Made by a program: the position numbers and the translations under genes
Notes under the pieces: model-generated
What the model was told of the DNA's origin: nothing
Databases searched by the model: none
What the model saw: the letters and a program-made list of their open reading frames with translations, nothing else
Assembly: GCA_001931905.2 (NCBI GenBank)
Contig: MSJI02000561.1
Span: forward strand, 25,714-89,713
DNA: 64,000 nucleotides
Direction: 5' to 3'
From: Cladosporium sp. IMV 00045
Taxonomy: Eukaryota; Ascomycota; Dothideomycetes; Cladosporiales; Cladosporiaceae
In this document: one piece after another, positions 47,023 to 59,300 of the stretch
Layout of the letters: each line of letters starts with the position of its first letter
Position numbering within the stretch: position 1 is the first letter of the stretch

Positions 47023-47768
47023 TTTGTTGATGTTGTGTTCTTGAATCGTTTTAAAGAGAAGGTCTTAAGATAGATAAATGCAATCTAAAGTTGGATGAAG
47101 TCGTTGAAGGTTGAGAATGTGGAAGGAATCAATCGGACAATCACAAGAAGACGAAACCCTCCTACCTAAATACCCTCGATCATCAAGGCGAATGTTCCAT
47201 TGCGCTCGATGTGGATAACGACGGCTATTGGAATATGCAGTTCAGGATAATCGAACGGAATCTCGACGACGTTCCCGACACGTCCATTGGCTCGGGAACG
47301 CAAACCAAAAGAGGAAGTAGTACACCCAGCGTGGATTCATGAAAGTATGTCCATTGTTCGGCCGACCAAGCAAGGTGCTATCGGCGGAAAATTTCAGACA
47401 TACATATCAATCAGAGGATAAGGTCAGCTCTGTTCCAACGACACGTAGTCGACTTCAAAGTAGTTAAGCATACCTTGGTTTACATAATGTCGCAATTGCG
47501 GCAATGCCTTGAGGCTTTCGGTGAGATTCACGCTATCAGCTCACCACATGCCGTCGTCGGACATTTGATTCATCCGTTTGGTATTTGCAGACACCGTACT
47601 TTCAGTCTCTCACCAGTCTCATCATCAGTCTCTACGACGTCGACTTTTGCGCTGTAGTACCAATTCGAGCTACAACCGCTTGTCCCAAAAGAAAAATGAT
47701 AACAGAGACAACAATGTAAGGAAACTACCTATACACGAAGATAAACCCAAGAATACAAGAACAAGATA
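47023..47768. promoter_or_regulatory. Divergent intergenic region
   Basis: Between the cupin gene (-) and the F-box gene (+), carrying both promoters and the cupin 5' UTR. No further gene is recognised. Confidence 0.5.
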
Positions 47769-49902
47769 ATGCCCCTGCACGACCTCCCCCCAGAAATTCT
47801 GCTTTACCTCACCACCCACCTCACCCTGACCGACGCCAAATCCCTTCGCCTGACGAACAAGCTCCTCGCGCATCTGGCGTGCGAGCGAGTCTTCTCGCGC
47901 TCCCTGCGCGTTCTACGCCTTGAAGCCACAGCCGACAGCGCGAGGAGGGTGGGTGGTATTCTCTCTGCCGGAGAGGATCTCAAAGCCTTGGTGAGGGGTT
48001 TGGTGATGAGGTCTTGTTGTGCGGATCTGGATGCGATCTGGCCACCAGAGGGTGATTGGAGGGGCAAGCCGGGGTGGAATATTGAGATTGATGATGATGA
48101 TGATGATGATGATGCGGGAGACGATGTGGAGGATTTTTGGTCTCATGAGTATGGGTACATGTATGATGTCTGCCCCGTGCTGGATGGTTTTGAACATATT
48201 CCTTTGGAAGTTTCGAGGTTGTTCAACAGGACTTTGGGGAGGATCGGGGAGTTTGCGAGATTGAATTGGGTGAAGGTGGATTTTAATCGGTGGGTGAGTT
48301 GGTTTTTTCTCGTTGCTTCTCTCTTTTATTCATGGGTTCTCTTTCGAAATGAATGGGTTTGCTTCTTTTTACATACCTAAATGTTCAAAGGCTGGCCATC
48401 AGGATTTACTAATGACTCTATCCCCCCTTCATCGCTTCTCAGACCAAACCGCCACAACTCTCACCCAAAGGATGGAACGGCTACGAATACAAGAAATACC
48501 GCAACACAATCCTACGCAAAGTCTTCCGAGCCTTGAATTACTACGACCATTCAGCTGGCGAGCTTCGCGTTCTCGCTATCATCAATCTGCACGAACTTGT
48601 CGATTTGGACATCATGACTTCGAACGACTTCAAAGCCGTCATGGCCCGTTTGGACACGCTCGAGCTCAGCATGGCGGGTTCTGAGCACAATGACGAGCTC
48701 AGCTCAGGCGGCATCAAAGCTGTCGAGGCTGGCAAAGCCAAAGATACACGAGAACGCATCCTCCAACTGAACGACGAACGAACACGCCGCGCTTTCTTCC
48801 CAAAAACGCTGCGGAAGTACTGGCTCGAGCCAGTGCAGAAGAACTTAGTCTGTCTGAAGTACGTGCCTATACCACACCCCTTCCCTCCCAGCAGCAAGTG
48901 AAACTGAAACAATCTAACAAACCCATCAAGACTCTACAGCGCTTTCTACTGGGGCTACCACCCCACCTGCGTCCTTCGCGGCGTTTACTTCCCACACCTC
49001 AAAAGCCTCGCGCTGAACAAATGGACCTTCACGCACGCCTGGCAATTCCACTGGATTCTCTCGCACGGAGACACGCTAACCATCCTGACTCTCGACAACT
49101 GCCCTATCGTGCACGATATATTCATCGCGGCGAGCTCGATGACGAGGGCTATCCTGTCATCGACCCCGCGGGATCGCAGACAAACAGCGAGAAGCGACCA
49201 GTAAACCATCGAACCTACTCGGCGCGCTGGCACGAGTTCTTCCGCGCGCTAAAAACCGGTTTACCACGTCTAAAGCGCTTCGCTTCCGAAAGCAGTGCGG
49301 ACAACGATGGACCACTGCCTTCTGGGCAAATCTCACCATCTTCGCCAACCGGATGGCCAGGTCCGCACGACGATCTGGGCTACTATCCCGAGGACGATCG
49401 ACTTTCTGACCCCACCGTTCGTGACCAGGGCTATTCTCCCCAATCGCCGAGCTACAGTCCCATCTCCCCCGGCTATGAACCTACCTCACCACAACTACAG
49501 GGCCTTGATTCACCACCGCCCGTGACGACCAATGACTCTCCATCTCGCGGCGTTCCCGAGGGCGGTGGCGAAATGGACGAATCCACTCAGCACCAGCAAC
49601 GAATCCACGTCTCCTTCACCCCACGGGACTCGTCCACTCTCCATCTACCTGCAAGACTACACCCGCACCGCTACATCGTGTTCGACAGCGAGTCTACGCG
49701 TCAAAGCGTGTGGGTGAAGCCCTGGGGTTCATCAGATGGAAGCGGTAGTGGAGTCATTCCGGACGGTGATTTCGGGAGGGGAGGGAGGCTTTCGAGAAAA
49801 CTCCACGAGGAGTGTTGGGAGGAGGATCAGAGGGCGTTGGAGGAGCTTTTGGCGGTTGTGAGGGGGAGAGGGAGGCATGGGGAGGCCGGTTGTTGTTGTT
49901 GA
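47769..49902 (+). CDS. F-box protein with a reading-frame break
   Basis: Exon 1 is 47769-48293, exon 2 is 48443-48858 and exon 3 starts at 48931; introns are 149 and 72 nt. The N terminus is an F-box: MPLHDLPPEILLYLTTHLTLTDAKSLRLTNKLLA. An Asp8 run follows (GAT repeat at 48090-48113), then a region of the type seen in fungal F-box/leucine-rich proteins (PHLKSLALNKWTF, HGDTLTILTLDNCPIV). That frame stops at TAA 49202. A second frame, shifted by one base, continues the expected family text (GELDDEGYPV ... RTYSARWHEFFRALKTGLPRLKRF) to 49902. So either there is a one-base frameshift near 49105-49135, or an atypical intron restores phase (see findings). The role is substrate recognition for an SCF ubiquitin ligase, by family. 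Possible pseudogene. Confidence 0.7.
48090..48113 (+). repeat. (GAT)8 microsatellite encoding poly-Asp
   Basis: Eight exact GAT units inside the F-box gene, encoding eight consecutive aspartates. Trinucleotide arrays like this tend to be length-polymorphic between strains. Confidence 0.9.
49432..49494 (+). repeat. Three RNA-polymerase-II-CTD-like heptads in the F-box gene
   Basis: Exactly 21 codons encode YSPQSPS, YSPISPG and YEPTSPQ, tandem heptads matching the CTD consensus Y-S-P-x-S-P-x. They lie in the frame-B part of the gene, in a Pro/Ser-rich segment. Confidence 0.8.
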
Positions 49903-50322
49903 TGTTAAGGATTGATAGGGTAGGATGTCTGGTGAGCTTCGGCAGAGGAGCATAGGAAGTACATGAAAATGAATCATTACATCTATGAAAAGCCTTCGAT
50001 CGCTTCAAGTCGACGATCTCGGAACGCTATATATGCTACACAGCACCGGCGTTCATGCCCAAACGCATAATAGAGAAAAAGAGAAAGAAACAATCCCCAG
50101 TTGCTCCAAAATCAACGCCGATTGCTGACAACTCAGACGTAATCAAGAAGTTGTAAAAGTCCGAGCATAAACAGAAAGAAATGAAAAGAAAAAACCAGGT
50201 CCCAAACACCTCGCTGATAATCCCCCTCGCGCGTACATCAATCCCACCATAAAAACCATCCTGACCATAATGTAGGGAACCATAATCCAAACTTACATCC
50301 CACAACATCGCAACCTCGACCC
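49903..50322. other. Convergent 3' flanks
   Basis: Between the F-box gene (+) and TRA1 (-) stops. A-rich, no gene seen. Confidence 0.5.
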
Positions 50323-53300
50323 CTACAACCACGGCATCCAAAGCAGATCCATCTGCGCCAACTTCTCGGGATTCGTAGCCTTAGCCACAAAATCGACCAC
50401 GCTCTGGTTGGCGGGGAGGTTGTTAGCGCCGGGCTCGCGAGCGAGGACGAGCGCGCGGTTGACGACGGCCTCGGCGTTGCGCTGCACGTTCTCGCGCAGC
50501 TCGTTCTGCTGCAGCGATTGCCGGTGCGAGGTCGTGTACCAGAAGGTGAGCTCGTCGCGGATGAAAATGCTCAGGGCGTGCGAGAGCTCGCAGCTGGTCG
50601 GGTTGTCTGGCGCGGTGGGCGGGGCGGCGGACGAGGTGCCGTTGGGCTGCTGGGGCGTGCTGCCGCTGCCGCCTGTGCTGCCCGTGCCGTTTGCTTGCGT
50701 GGTCGTGCCGCCTGGCGTGGCTGTGGGAGCTGCGGCGGTGCCGTAGGAGCTGTCGGCTGTCAGGCAGCGGGCGATTGCCATCAGGGCGCATGTGAAGATG
50801 CCTTCTTGGTGGATTGGGCCCATCAGCTTCTGAAGGTTGGGAGTCAGGCGGAATGGCACTGCTTCGTTGCTGTGGAACAACGGACGAGTGGTGGAGAGCT
50901 GAGGGAGAAGCTCTGAACCCCAGACGTTGCCGTTGCGGCGAGCAATAGAGATCTTGTTCGGGTAGCGCTGCGTCATCCACATGGTGTAGGTAATGTACGT
51001 AAGCGCAGCCATTTGATACGCGAACTGGCGACGGAACAGCCAGAAGGCATCGAAGCTTGGGAAGGTCTTGGCGAAGAACTCTCGCACGAGGTCGTTGGGC
51101 ACATAGCGTGTCTGGATGTAATTCAGCGCCTCGAGGCGGACGTTGGGGAACTGGTCCTGCTTCTGCGCTGTGACGGAGCGCATCTTCTCCAACGTGAAAA
51201 TTGTCGGGTCATCCTTGCTCATCTCATTGCGGCGGCAGTAGTCCTCGTAGACGCCCTGCAGAGTGATGTACGACGCATCGTCCTGGATCATGCGGATTTG
51301 TGGCGACAACGGAACCATGACCGGAAGGTGGAATTGCAGATTGCGCCTCCTGCTCTCCTTCTTCTTAGCAAGGGTTGCATTGAACATACGGAAGAGCTGA
51401 AGAATGCGCTCTTCACGTCTGCTGTGCCTGGGAGCAGGGTGCTGCACCGCGAAGGGGTGAACGCTTCCGTCGTGACCACGTATTTTGATGCGGCGATGGC
51501 AGGTCGCAACACCACGGACGAGGTCAACGATGGGCAAGAAACGTTCAATCCTGATGAAGTCCTGATTCTTATCGCGGTGCTGCAGGTATTGCCCGGGGAC
51601 TTCCACCTCATCGAACCAAACGAAGCGGAAACCGCTCAAGTGAGGGACCTGGTCCAGGTGGAAAGTGGAAGGCCTGCGATCCAGGCGCTCCGCAAGCTTG
51701 TCACGCCACTTGCGAAGCTTCTGCATGTACTCGCTCATGGTCGGCTTCTTAGACACGAAGTCCTGCTCGAAAGACTTTCGAATGTGGTGCGGCAAGATGG
51801 ACTCGGCAAAACGTGTTATGTTCGCCTCCGTCTGGGGTGGAAGCTTGCTGTCCGGATTGAAAGCGTGTGGCGACCGAACGACATAAGTGAGTGCGTCGTT
51901 CAAAAGCGCTACGATCAGCCTGTAAGCATCCTCGTCAGGAGGACACTTGAAGTACTTCTGAATCTGCTCGACCATGGCCTCCATCGAAGCGTAGAGCAGC
52001 GGGAATGCTGTACGCAGAGTGATAACCAGGGCCTCAGTGTGCTCCCAAGGCTTCTTCGGTCGAGGCGGCTCAGCTGCGGGTGTAGCATTTGCGCCGTCCT
52101 GCTGTTGCTGCGAAGCGTTGTCTGTTGTCGCAGTAGCTGCCTGGCCCTGTTCGCCACCAGCCGCAGTCGTCGGCCTTGAGGTGCTTTGGCCCTCAGGTTT
52201 AGCAGTAGGAGAGCCCTCTTTCTTGACACCCTCGCCACTTTGCTGTTGCTGTTGTGGCTGCTGTTGCTGTGTCTGTTGCTGCTGCGACTGCTGCTGCGCT
52301 TGCTGCTTAGCCTTTTGCGCCTTCTCCTTCTGCTCCTTCTGCATCTGTCCACGACGAATGACCTGCATATCTTCATGACTGGTGCGCAGCTGGAAGTGCA
52401 ACGCCTGCGGATACGTCTTCGCCAGCTTGGCCAGGATCTCCTGCGAGATGTTCGCCTCGCCCTCGCTGCGAGAAAGGTTGTTGAGCAGCTGCGGGATAAA
52501 GCTGACCCAGTACCACAGCGGAGTTTCGCCCTTGAAGTTGTTGTAGGTCTTCGCGAGCGTGCCTTCGGGATCGTCCAAACTGAGCAGCCAAAGGATGCGG
52601 CTGAGCAGCTTGCGCGACTTGGCGCTCTTGTATTGTCCAGCGGCCTCCAAGTAGCAGCTGATGGCATTGCCAGCCAGCTCGAGATCGTTTGGATCTTCCT
52701 TGAAGAGTTGATCGCTGTATCTGCCCCACTCGGCCCAAGCCTTTGGCAACTTGATATCGAAAAAGAGCGCCGTGCCAAAAGCATCCTGCGCGTCTTCCTT
52801 CTGACTGAGTTTGCTCAAGAACATACCCTTGAGAGTGTAGAATTCGGCCTTCTGCTGCGGGCCGAAATAGTTGAGGTTGGTATTGTTGATAACATCCAAC
52901 CCACTAGTCAGCTCGCTCCTGTTCTGGTAGTGACACTTGGCCTGCTCGCGCAGTTTGAGGAACGCCTCCTGGATCTCGATGTTTGGCAGCGTGTAAATTT
53001 TGCTCAACTGGCTGATGCAGACCTCCGGCATCTGGTGCTTGCGAGCGACATGGGCAAAGCGATTAATAATCCAGGCCGTCTCATGGTATCCACGGTAAGC
53101 GTACGAGTTGCCGGTCGCGTTGCCAGTGGTGGCAGGCAACAGGTTCAGATACGTGCCATTGATGAGTTGGAAAATGTGCTGGCGCCAGGTGACTAGATCC
53201 TGCCAGGCGTTGATGTCGTCCCAAAGGTTAGGCAGGCGATCACGCCAAGTGCTCAACAGCACCTTAAGCTCTTGACTCTTCACATCGAGATTGCTTGCAT

Positions 53301-56300
53301 TTGTCTGCGACAAGCTGGAACAGATGACACTGGCGTCATGCAACTCGACGAGCTGCTGGAAGTTCTGCAGGAGAGTGATGTGCGCGTTCGTGATCCGGCG
53401 AGGTAGCTTATGCCAATTCTTGATCGAGAGCTGGATATTCTCATCGCACACGCGAGCAAAGTCCGGCGGCGTTTCGGCCTTGTTGTGCAGCTTGAGGAGG
53501 CTCATGAAAGCCTGGAAGAACATGCGCCTGGGCGTCGGTGCATCCGAGACGGCCTTAACGATGCTGTCGAGCTGTTCGCGTTGCTCGGCGCTGTTCCAAG
53601 CCTCGAAGTTGCGCCACATGGCCTCCAAGTAGAGATCGTTGATATTCTCGTGCTTGGCGAAGTCGCCTAGGATCTCCCACTGTTGCAGCTTCTGGGCACA
53701 TTGCACCCACTGGTCTTCCCAAAGCATGTACTCGCCTTGAGAGAATGGAAGAGAGCCTGTGCGAGCTTTGACCTGTGCCATTTCGTACATCTGCTGTGCC
53801 TTATCCCAGATGCCGTTCTGCTCGTACGACAGCGCAGCATTGGTCTCCACGAACTGGGACCGCCTGCGCCAGGTGCCGTAGAAGAGGTCGCTCTCCTCGA
53901 GTCTTGCATACAGCTCGGTCAGAGCGTCCAAGTTACTCTCTTTGACGGTAGGCATGTCGATGACAGGATTGATAGCCATGTTCTCCATGAAAGTGGTCGC
54001 AGTATACCAAGCATCATAGTTCTGCGCAAGGAATTTCATGACGTGCGGTGGGAACTTGCAGGCCGGCTTCGCACGAGCGATTCCCTCCAAGAGCGTCGAT
54101 ACACAGTTTGGTCGCTTGTCGACTTGTCTCTGGTGCATGTCCTTGGTCAGAAGGGAGATCAGACCTTGCTCGATGTCTTCTCTGTCGTCCCTTGACAAGA
54201 CAGACCAGCACATGGGAAAGTATGCAACCCATACATCGTGCGCGAGCTGCCAGTCGGTATGCTGGAGGTCAGAGAGCGGAACAAGGATGTCCTTGGCCTT
54301 CACACCGCCAATCTCGACCATGAATTGCCTCTCGCTTGCAATCAGACCTTCGAACGTGTCGTCCAGCATCAGCTCACCGGCTCTGCTGTCGCCCTGGTAA
54401 GTGCCATAGATCCGCGAGGCTGACAAACATTTGAAGTCATCCTGGTGCAAGTGCAAGTTTGTGCTCTGATCAATGGAGCCAAACATGAGCTGAATGATCT
54501 GACTCAACCAGAAACTGTCACCCAGCACCTCCCACTGCTGCTCCGAGATGAGCTTGAAGAAGCGGTTGCTTGTAGACCTGCTCAAAGCGCGATCGAAAAT
54601 TGTCATGAAGCGCTGGCGCATCTCAATATCCGGGCTGCGGAGGCCGATGAGGAACGCCTGCTCCATGCGGACGGCAAGCTCGGAGCGGAAGATCTTGGGG
54701 TCCTCGTAGATGCGGATGACGAGGTTCATGAACTTGGTGTACATGGTGCTGTCGGTGCGAGTCTCGAAGAGAAGCATCTTCTGAAGCACAGCTGTCTTTT
54801 CTTTGAGCGTCGGGACTGGTTCGGTTGGATTGAAGACCCAAGTCTCGACTTGGCTGAGAATCTTGTCGCAGAGCTTGTTGTCGTTGGAGCGCTCGACAAG
54901 TGACGCCAGCACACTCAGATACGGGCGGCGTCTATCCACCAAGGCACTGATGCATCCGGAGAGCATGTCGATCGTCTTGATAATGAGGTTGACATTGACC
55001 TCAGCTTCCGATGCAGTCGGCAAGTTCTGCGGTTGAAGGCCTTGCGCTGCTGCGGCTTGAGGGGGCAGCTGAGCGCTGAGATGGTCTTTGGCCAACTTCG
55101 TCTGGAATGTCTTAAGTAGCGCCTCGATATGCGCGTGGATGTCTTCCGACTTGCGCTGAGCCAATGCCCAGAGGATGTTGATACCAGCGATGTGGCTGCC
55201 GTTATTAAGAGCATCGCTGGCAGTGGTGTTTAGGAAGGTCTTGAACTCCTCAGTCGGACTCTCAGCATCCGGCAACTCGTCTTCAGGCTGCTGAAGGGGA
55301 ATAACCTCGAGCGCGCGTTGCAGAATAGGCGGCAGCTTCAGGGAGACATTGGCAGGCAGCTCGGTGCCATGAAGCGCTTCTTGAATCTCTAGGTTCTCAT
55401 TCTTCAGTGGCCCAGTGAGAAGTTTCTGCAGCTGTGGCAGGCGCGCGACGACCCATTCGTCAGGTCTTGCATTGACGAGTACCTTCAAAATCTGGATCGT
55501 GTTGACAATCCTCGTAGTCCAGATCTCAGCCTTCTCCTCGGGCTTCTGGTCGCTGCAGAGGATTTGCTCCGTGACCTTGGGAAACATGGCATCCACGTCG
55601 AGGTCGTCCCAGATATCAGGCGCCAACAGCTTGTGAAGCAGGTCAACGGCTTTCACAACGGTATCGGTCGGAGGTTGGTGCGAGTTTGCATGGCCCGAAG
55701 CGTTATCAGCGTGCTTGGGCATTGATACCGGGTAGCGCTCTGGAACCGTTGCGATGAACTGGACAAGATACTTGATGAGCATCAATCTCATCGGAGCAGG
55801 TGCAAGAGCGCCTTTCTTGCCAGAGTTCTGAGGGGAGCTCGCTCTCTCGGCGGTGGGCGACTCTGAGCCTGCAAGCGATCCTTGCTCGCGGACAGTACGC
55901 TCTTCCCACTTGTACAGCAGGCCGATCAAATTCAACGCCAACTTCCTGTTCTCGCTGGAAGTGTTTGGCAGCGACGCAACTTTGTTCATTGTTGGGATGA
56001 TGGTCTGCGCGAAGCCTTCGCGAGCCTCGTAGAAGAGATCCGGGTGGCGAACCAGGAAGTGGTAGATGCTTGTCAGCTGGGCGATGTTGGAGATCTCCTC
56101 GCTGAGAATACGACGAGGCAACTTAGACCACATCGCCTGTCTTCCATCAGCTCCTCCAAGGCGCTTCTTGAGCACCGGCTCGAGGATTTCGAGAGACTGC
56201 ATGACGAGGTTCTTGCCCTCTGCTTGATGCGCACGCAACAGAGCACCGTAGACTTGCAAGGCAATCTTCGGTGGTGTCTCGTAGTTGGCGATGAAGTACG

Positions 56301-59300
56301 CAATGAGTGCGTAGGCAGCGTGCTTGTTAATCACATCGTCAAGACGGATGTAGTTCCACCCGAACTTGATAATGTCCTTGCGAGCGTCCTGCAACATGCT
56401 ATGGTGGTACTTGACCAGGAAAGCGGTGGTCTGCAAGAGTTCCATGCGTGAGTGATCAACGCCTTGCGTTGAGTCGTCGGCAACATCGCTGTTGGACTGC
56501 GGCTTCCACAGCTTGTTGTGAATCTGGTCGGTCATGGAACGATCGAGCAAGGCTGTTCCTTCACTGCCACTGAACAGACTGTCCCAGTTGCGCATAACAT
56601 CGTTTGCGAGGATGGGGTTCAGCACGTTGTGGAAAACGAACCATTTCAGGCTCTGCTTGTTGGTGTATGCGTCAATGCAACGAGTCATGACAGAGCGTTG
56701 GTAGTCGAGTGATTCGTTGGTGATCACGTGCTTGTACAGGTAGGTGTACAGCTCAGGGAATCTTGGGAGCTCTCCAGTCGCGCAAGCCTCAAGTACGTCG
56801 AACAGAGCATCAAAGTCGTCCGGCTTCTGCTCCAGATAAGTTGTCATGATGAATGTGATCTGCTCAGAGCTCTGTGCGGCCGCCAAACGAAGCGATCCTG
56901 ACAGCTTGTTGTGCTGATCCGAAGTCTGCAGCGACTTGGCGGCAGTGAAAAGAGCCTTACGCAGCTTGTCATTGCTGAGGAGTCTGCGACCTTGTTCGTC
57001 AAACTTGCAGATGGAGTAGGTGATATGGATAGCATTGGCAGCAGCTTGTGCTCGCTCCTCATCAGTCCCGGCGGTGGTGAACATGCCGACGAGGTTATCA
57101 GCTTCGCCGATGACCTTCTCGCGCAAAGCATGGCTGGATTCATTGGCAAGGATCTGGGCAAAGAAGCGACCCTTAGCCTCTTCACGGATCGCACCACTGA
57201 AAAAGGTCCACGCTTCGTTGGCGTAATGGTTGAGGTATTGTATCAGAGGCTCTCTGAAAGGACTACTCCTTGTCCGACGCAAGGATGATTCGAGCTTCAA
57301 CACGCGATCAACAAGGTCGGGCAGGAACTGCACCGCAGTCGGCGGAAGCAAGTGGAAAACACTGAAAATCGCCGTGACGACCTTCATCTTCGGGTTAGCC
57401 TCGATCAGCGTGAACGACACCTTCTGCAATGTCGTGGGCTCTGCAATGGTGCGCATGTGGTCCAACAGGCGGGTACCTATCTCCACCTTAAAATAGTTCG
57501 TAAGCAGCTGTAGGAGAGTCCTCAGACCCTCGAGACCTTCAACGCTGAGCTTCCGCGGATCTTGCACGTTCATTAGGATCGGCCTAAGACCATTCTGCAG
57601 CAGATCCTTAGGCAGCTTCTGCGTCGCAGCGAGCACGATCTTCAATCCCGCATTCGCAGCCCCGGCAACTTCTTTGTTCTTAGAGTAAAGCGACTTGAAG
57701 AAGATGGAAATGATGCGAGCACGGTGCTGGGTCTGCGCTTGGGTGTTGAAAGCAGTGTAGCGAATTGCCGTCGTCAGCAAGCGCAAGCAGGCGACTCGCA
57801 AGTTCACGATAGCCTCCGAGTTCCTGTGCTCATAAGGCTTTGCGGCCAAGCTGTCATCTTCTGCATCGACCAGCGCCAGTGTCTCATAGAGCAATCGATT
57901 TAGTGGCTCGTCGAAGGTAAGCACATCGTTCTCCATATCAAGACAGAAGTTGATGGCGTCGATGTAACCAATCTGAGCTGCGAATGGCAGGGCACGCAGG
58001 GGCTTGTTGAAGATCGGGGCCAGAAGAAGATCCTTCACAGGCTTGACCACTTCGTGCAGCTTGACATTGAGACAGTCGGCAATAGTACGCAACGCCTCCT
58101 GCGCCGCATTGCGAACATGCTTGTTCATGTGCGAGACCTCCCCGATGACACGGTTGCAGAGGATCTGGACCTTGCTCTCCTTGTCCGCGAGTTGCTCGGC
58201 CTTGTAATTCTTGGCACATCGCTTGACATGAGCAATAAGCGTCTCCTTCGCTTGGATACGAATGCTCGCGGGCAAGTCTTGAGGCATGTCCTTGATGACG
58301 TACAGCAGCGCACGCACGAAATCGAGCTGGCGGACGATCAAGAAGTTGTCGCTGAAGTCCATCTTTTGGATGATGATGTTGATACCAGCAGTGCCACCAG
58401 ATTTGACGAACCATTCCTCTTCGTAGCAGGCGTGCACGAAAGTCTCAGCCAGCCGCGAGAAGAACGGCAGGTTTTCAGCTTTCTCTTCAGAGCCGAAGAT
58501 TGTTGAGGCAATGCTCTTGCACGCCTGCATTGCTTTTTCGGCCACTTCCCTCACAGCACCATGATCAGACGACAACGAGTCGGAGATGACATCAGCCAGG
58601 ACGGCCGTCTCGATGAAAACAGGCCCCTCTCCTGATGCAGATTCGAAAGGGCGCTTCTTGTGCTTCTCCTGTCCCAGAGCAGTACCAAGCTCGATGATCA
58701 TGAAGTGCCTGTACACATTATGAAGGAAAGCTTCGGCCTCCTCCTGCAAGTCGGGCATCGAGGCTGCGACCATGCAGGCTTTCAGCAGCTTGCGAAGCGT
58801 GGCCTGTTGCTCATCACGCTTAGTTACCGACTTCTCGCGCTCCGAGATGGCGAAGAGGTCGGTTCCCGCGTCGTATTTCTTCTCGCAGGTATCGTTCGCC
58901 TGAAGTCGCACAAGTCTTGCGAGGTCGTCGGGTAGATTGTCATGTCCGATCAGCATCTTGACATGCGACGTGATGAGCTTGAAAGCCTGTCGCTTATGGA
59001 AATCATCCGATGCCTTCCCAGAACCTTGCTTCGAAGGCTCCCGCATCTTGTCCACCGCAACATCGATACCTAGTCGGGCGGGCATGGCGCGTTCGCGCGT
59101 CGATCCAATCAGCCTGACGTCGAAACTAGGCTCATCGTCAGAGTAGCTTTTGTAGGGCAGCTCTGGTGGAGCGCTCATGAACTTGCGGTTACGACCACCG
59201 AGCTTTCCCAAAATACGCATGGTAGAGTGTGCGTGGAAGTGGCTGTAGGGGCTGGGTTTGAGGTGATCCCAGAGAGCCGACATAAGCTCGTCGATTACAG

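Noticed and set aside
51013..53196. Long plus-strand open frames (388 and 336 codons) opposite TRA1
   Set aside because: Antisense shadows of TRA1; no independent protein features.
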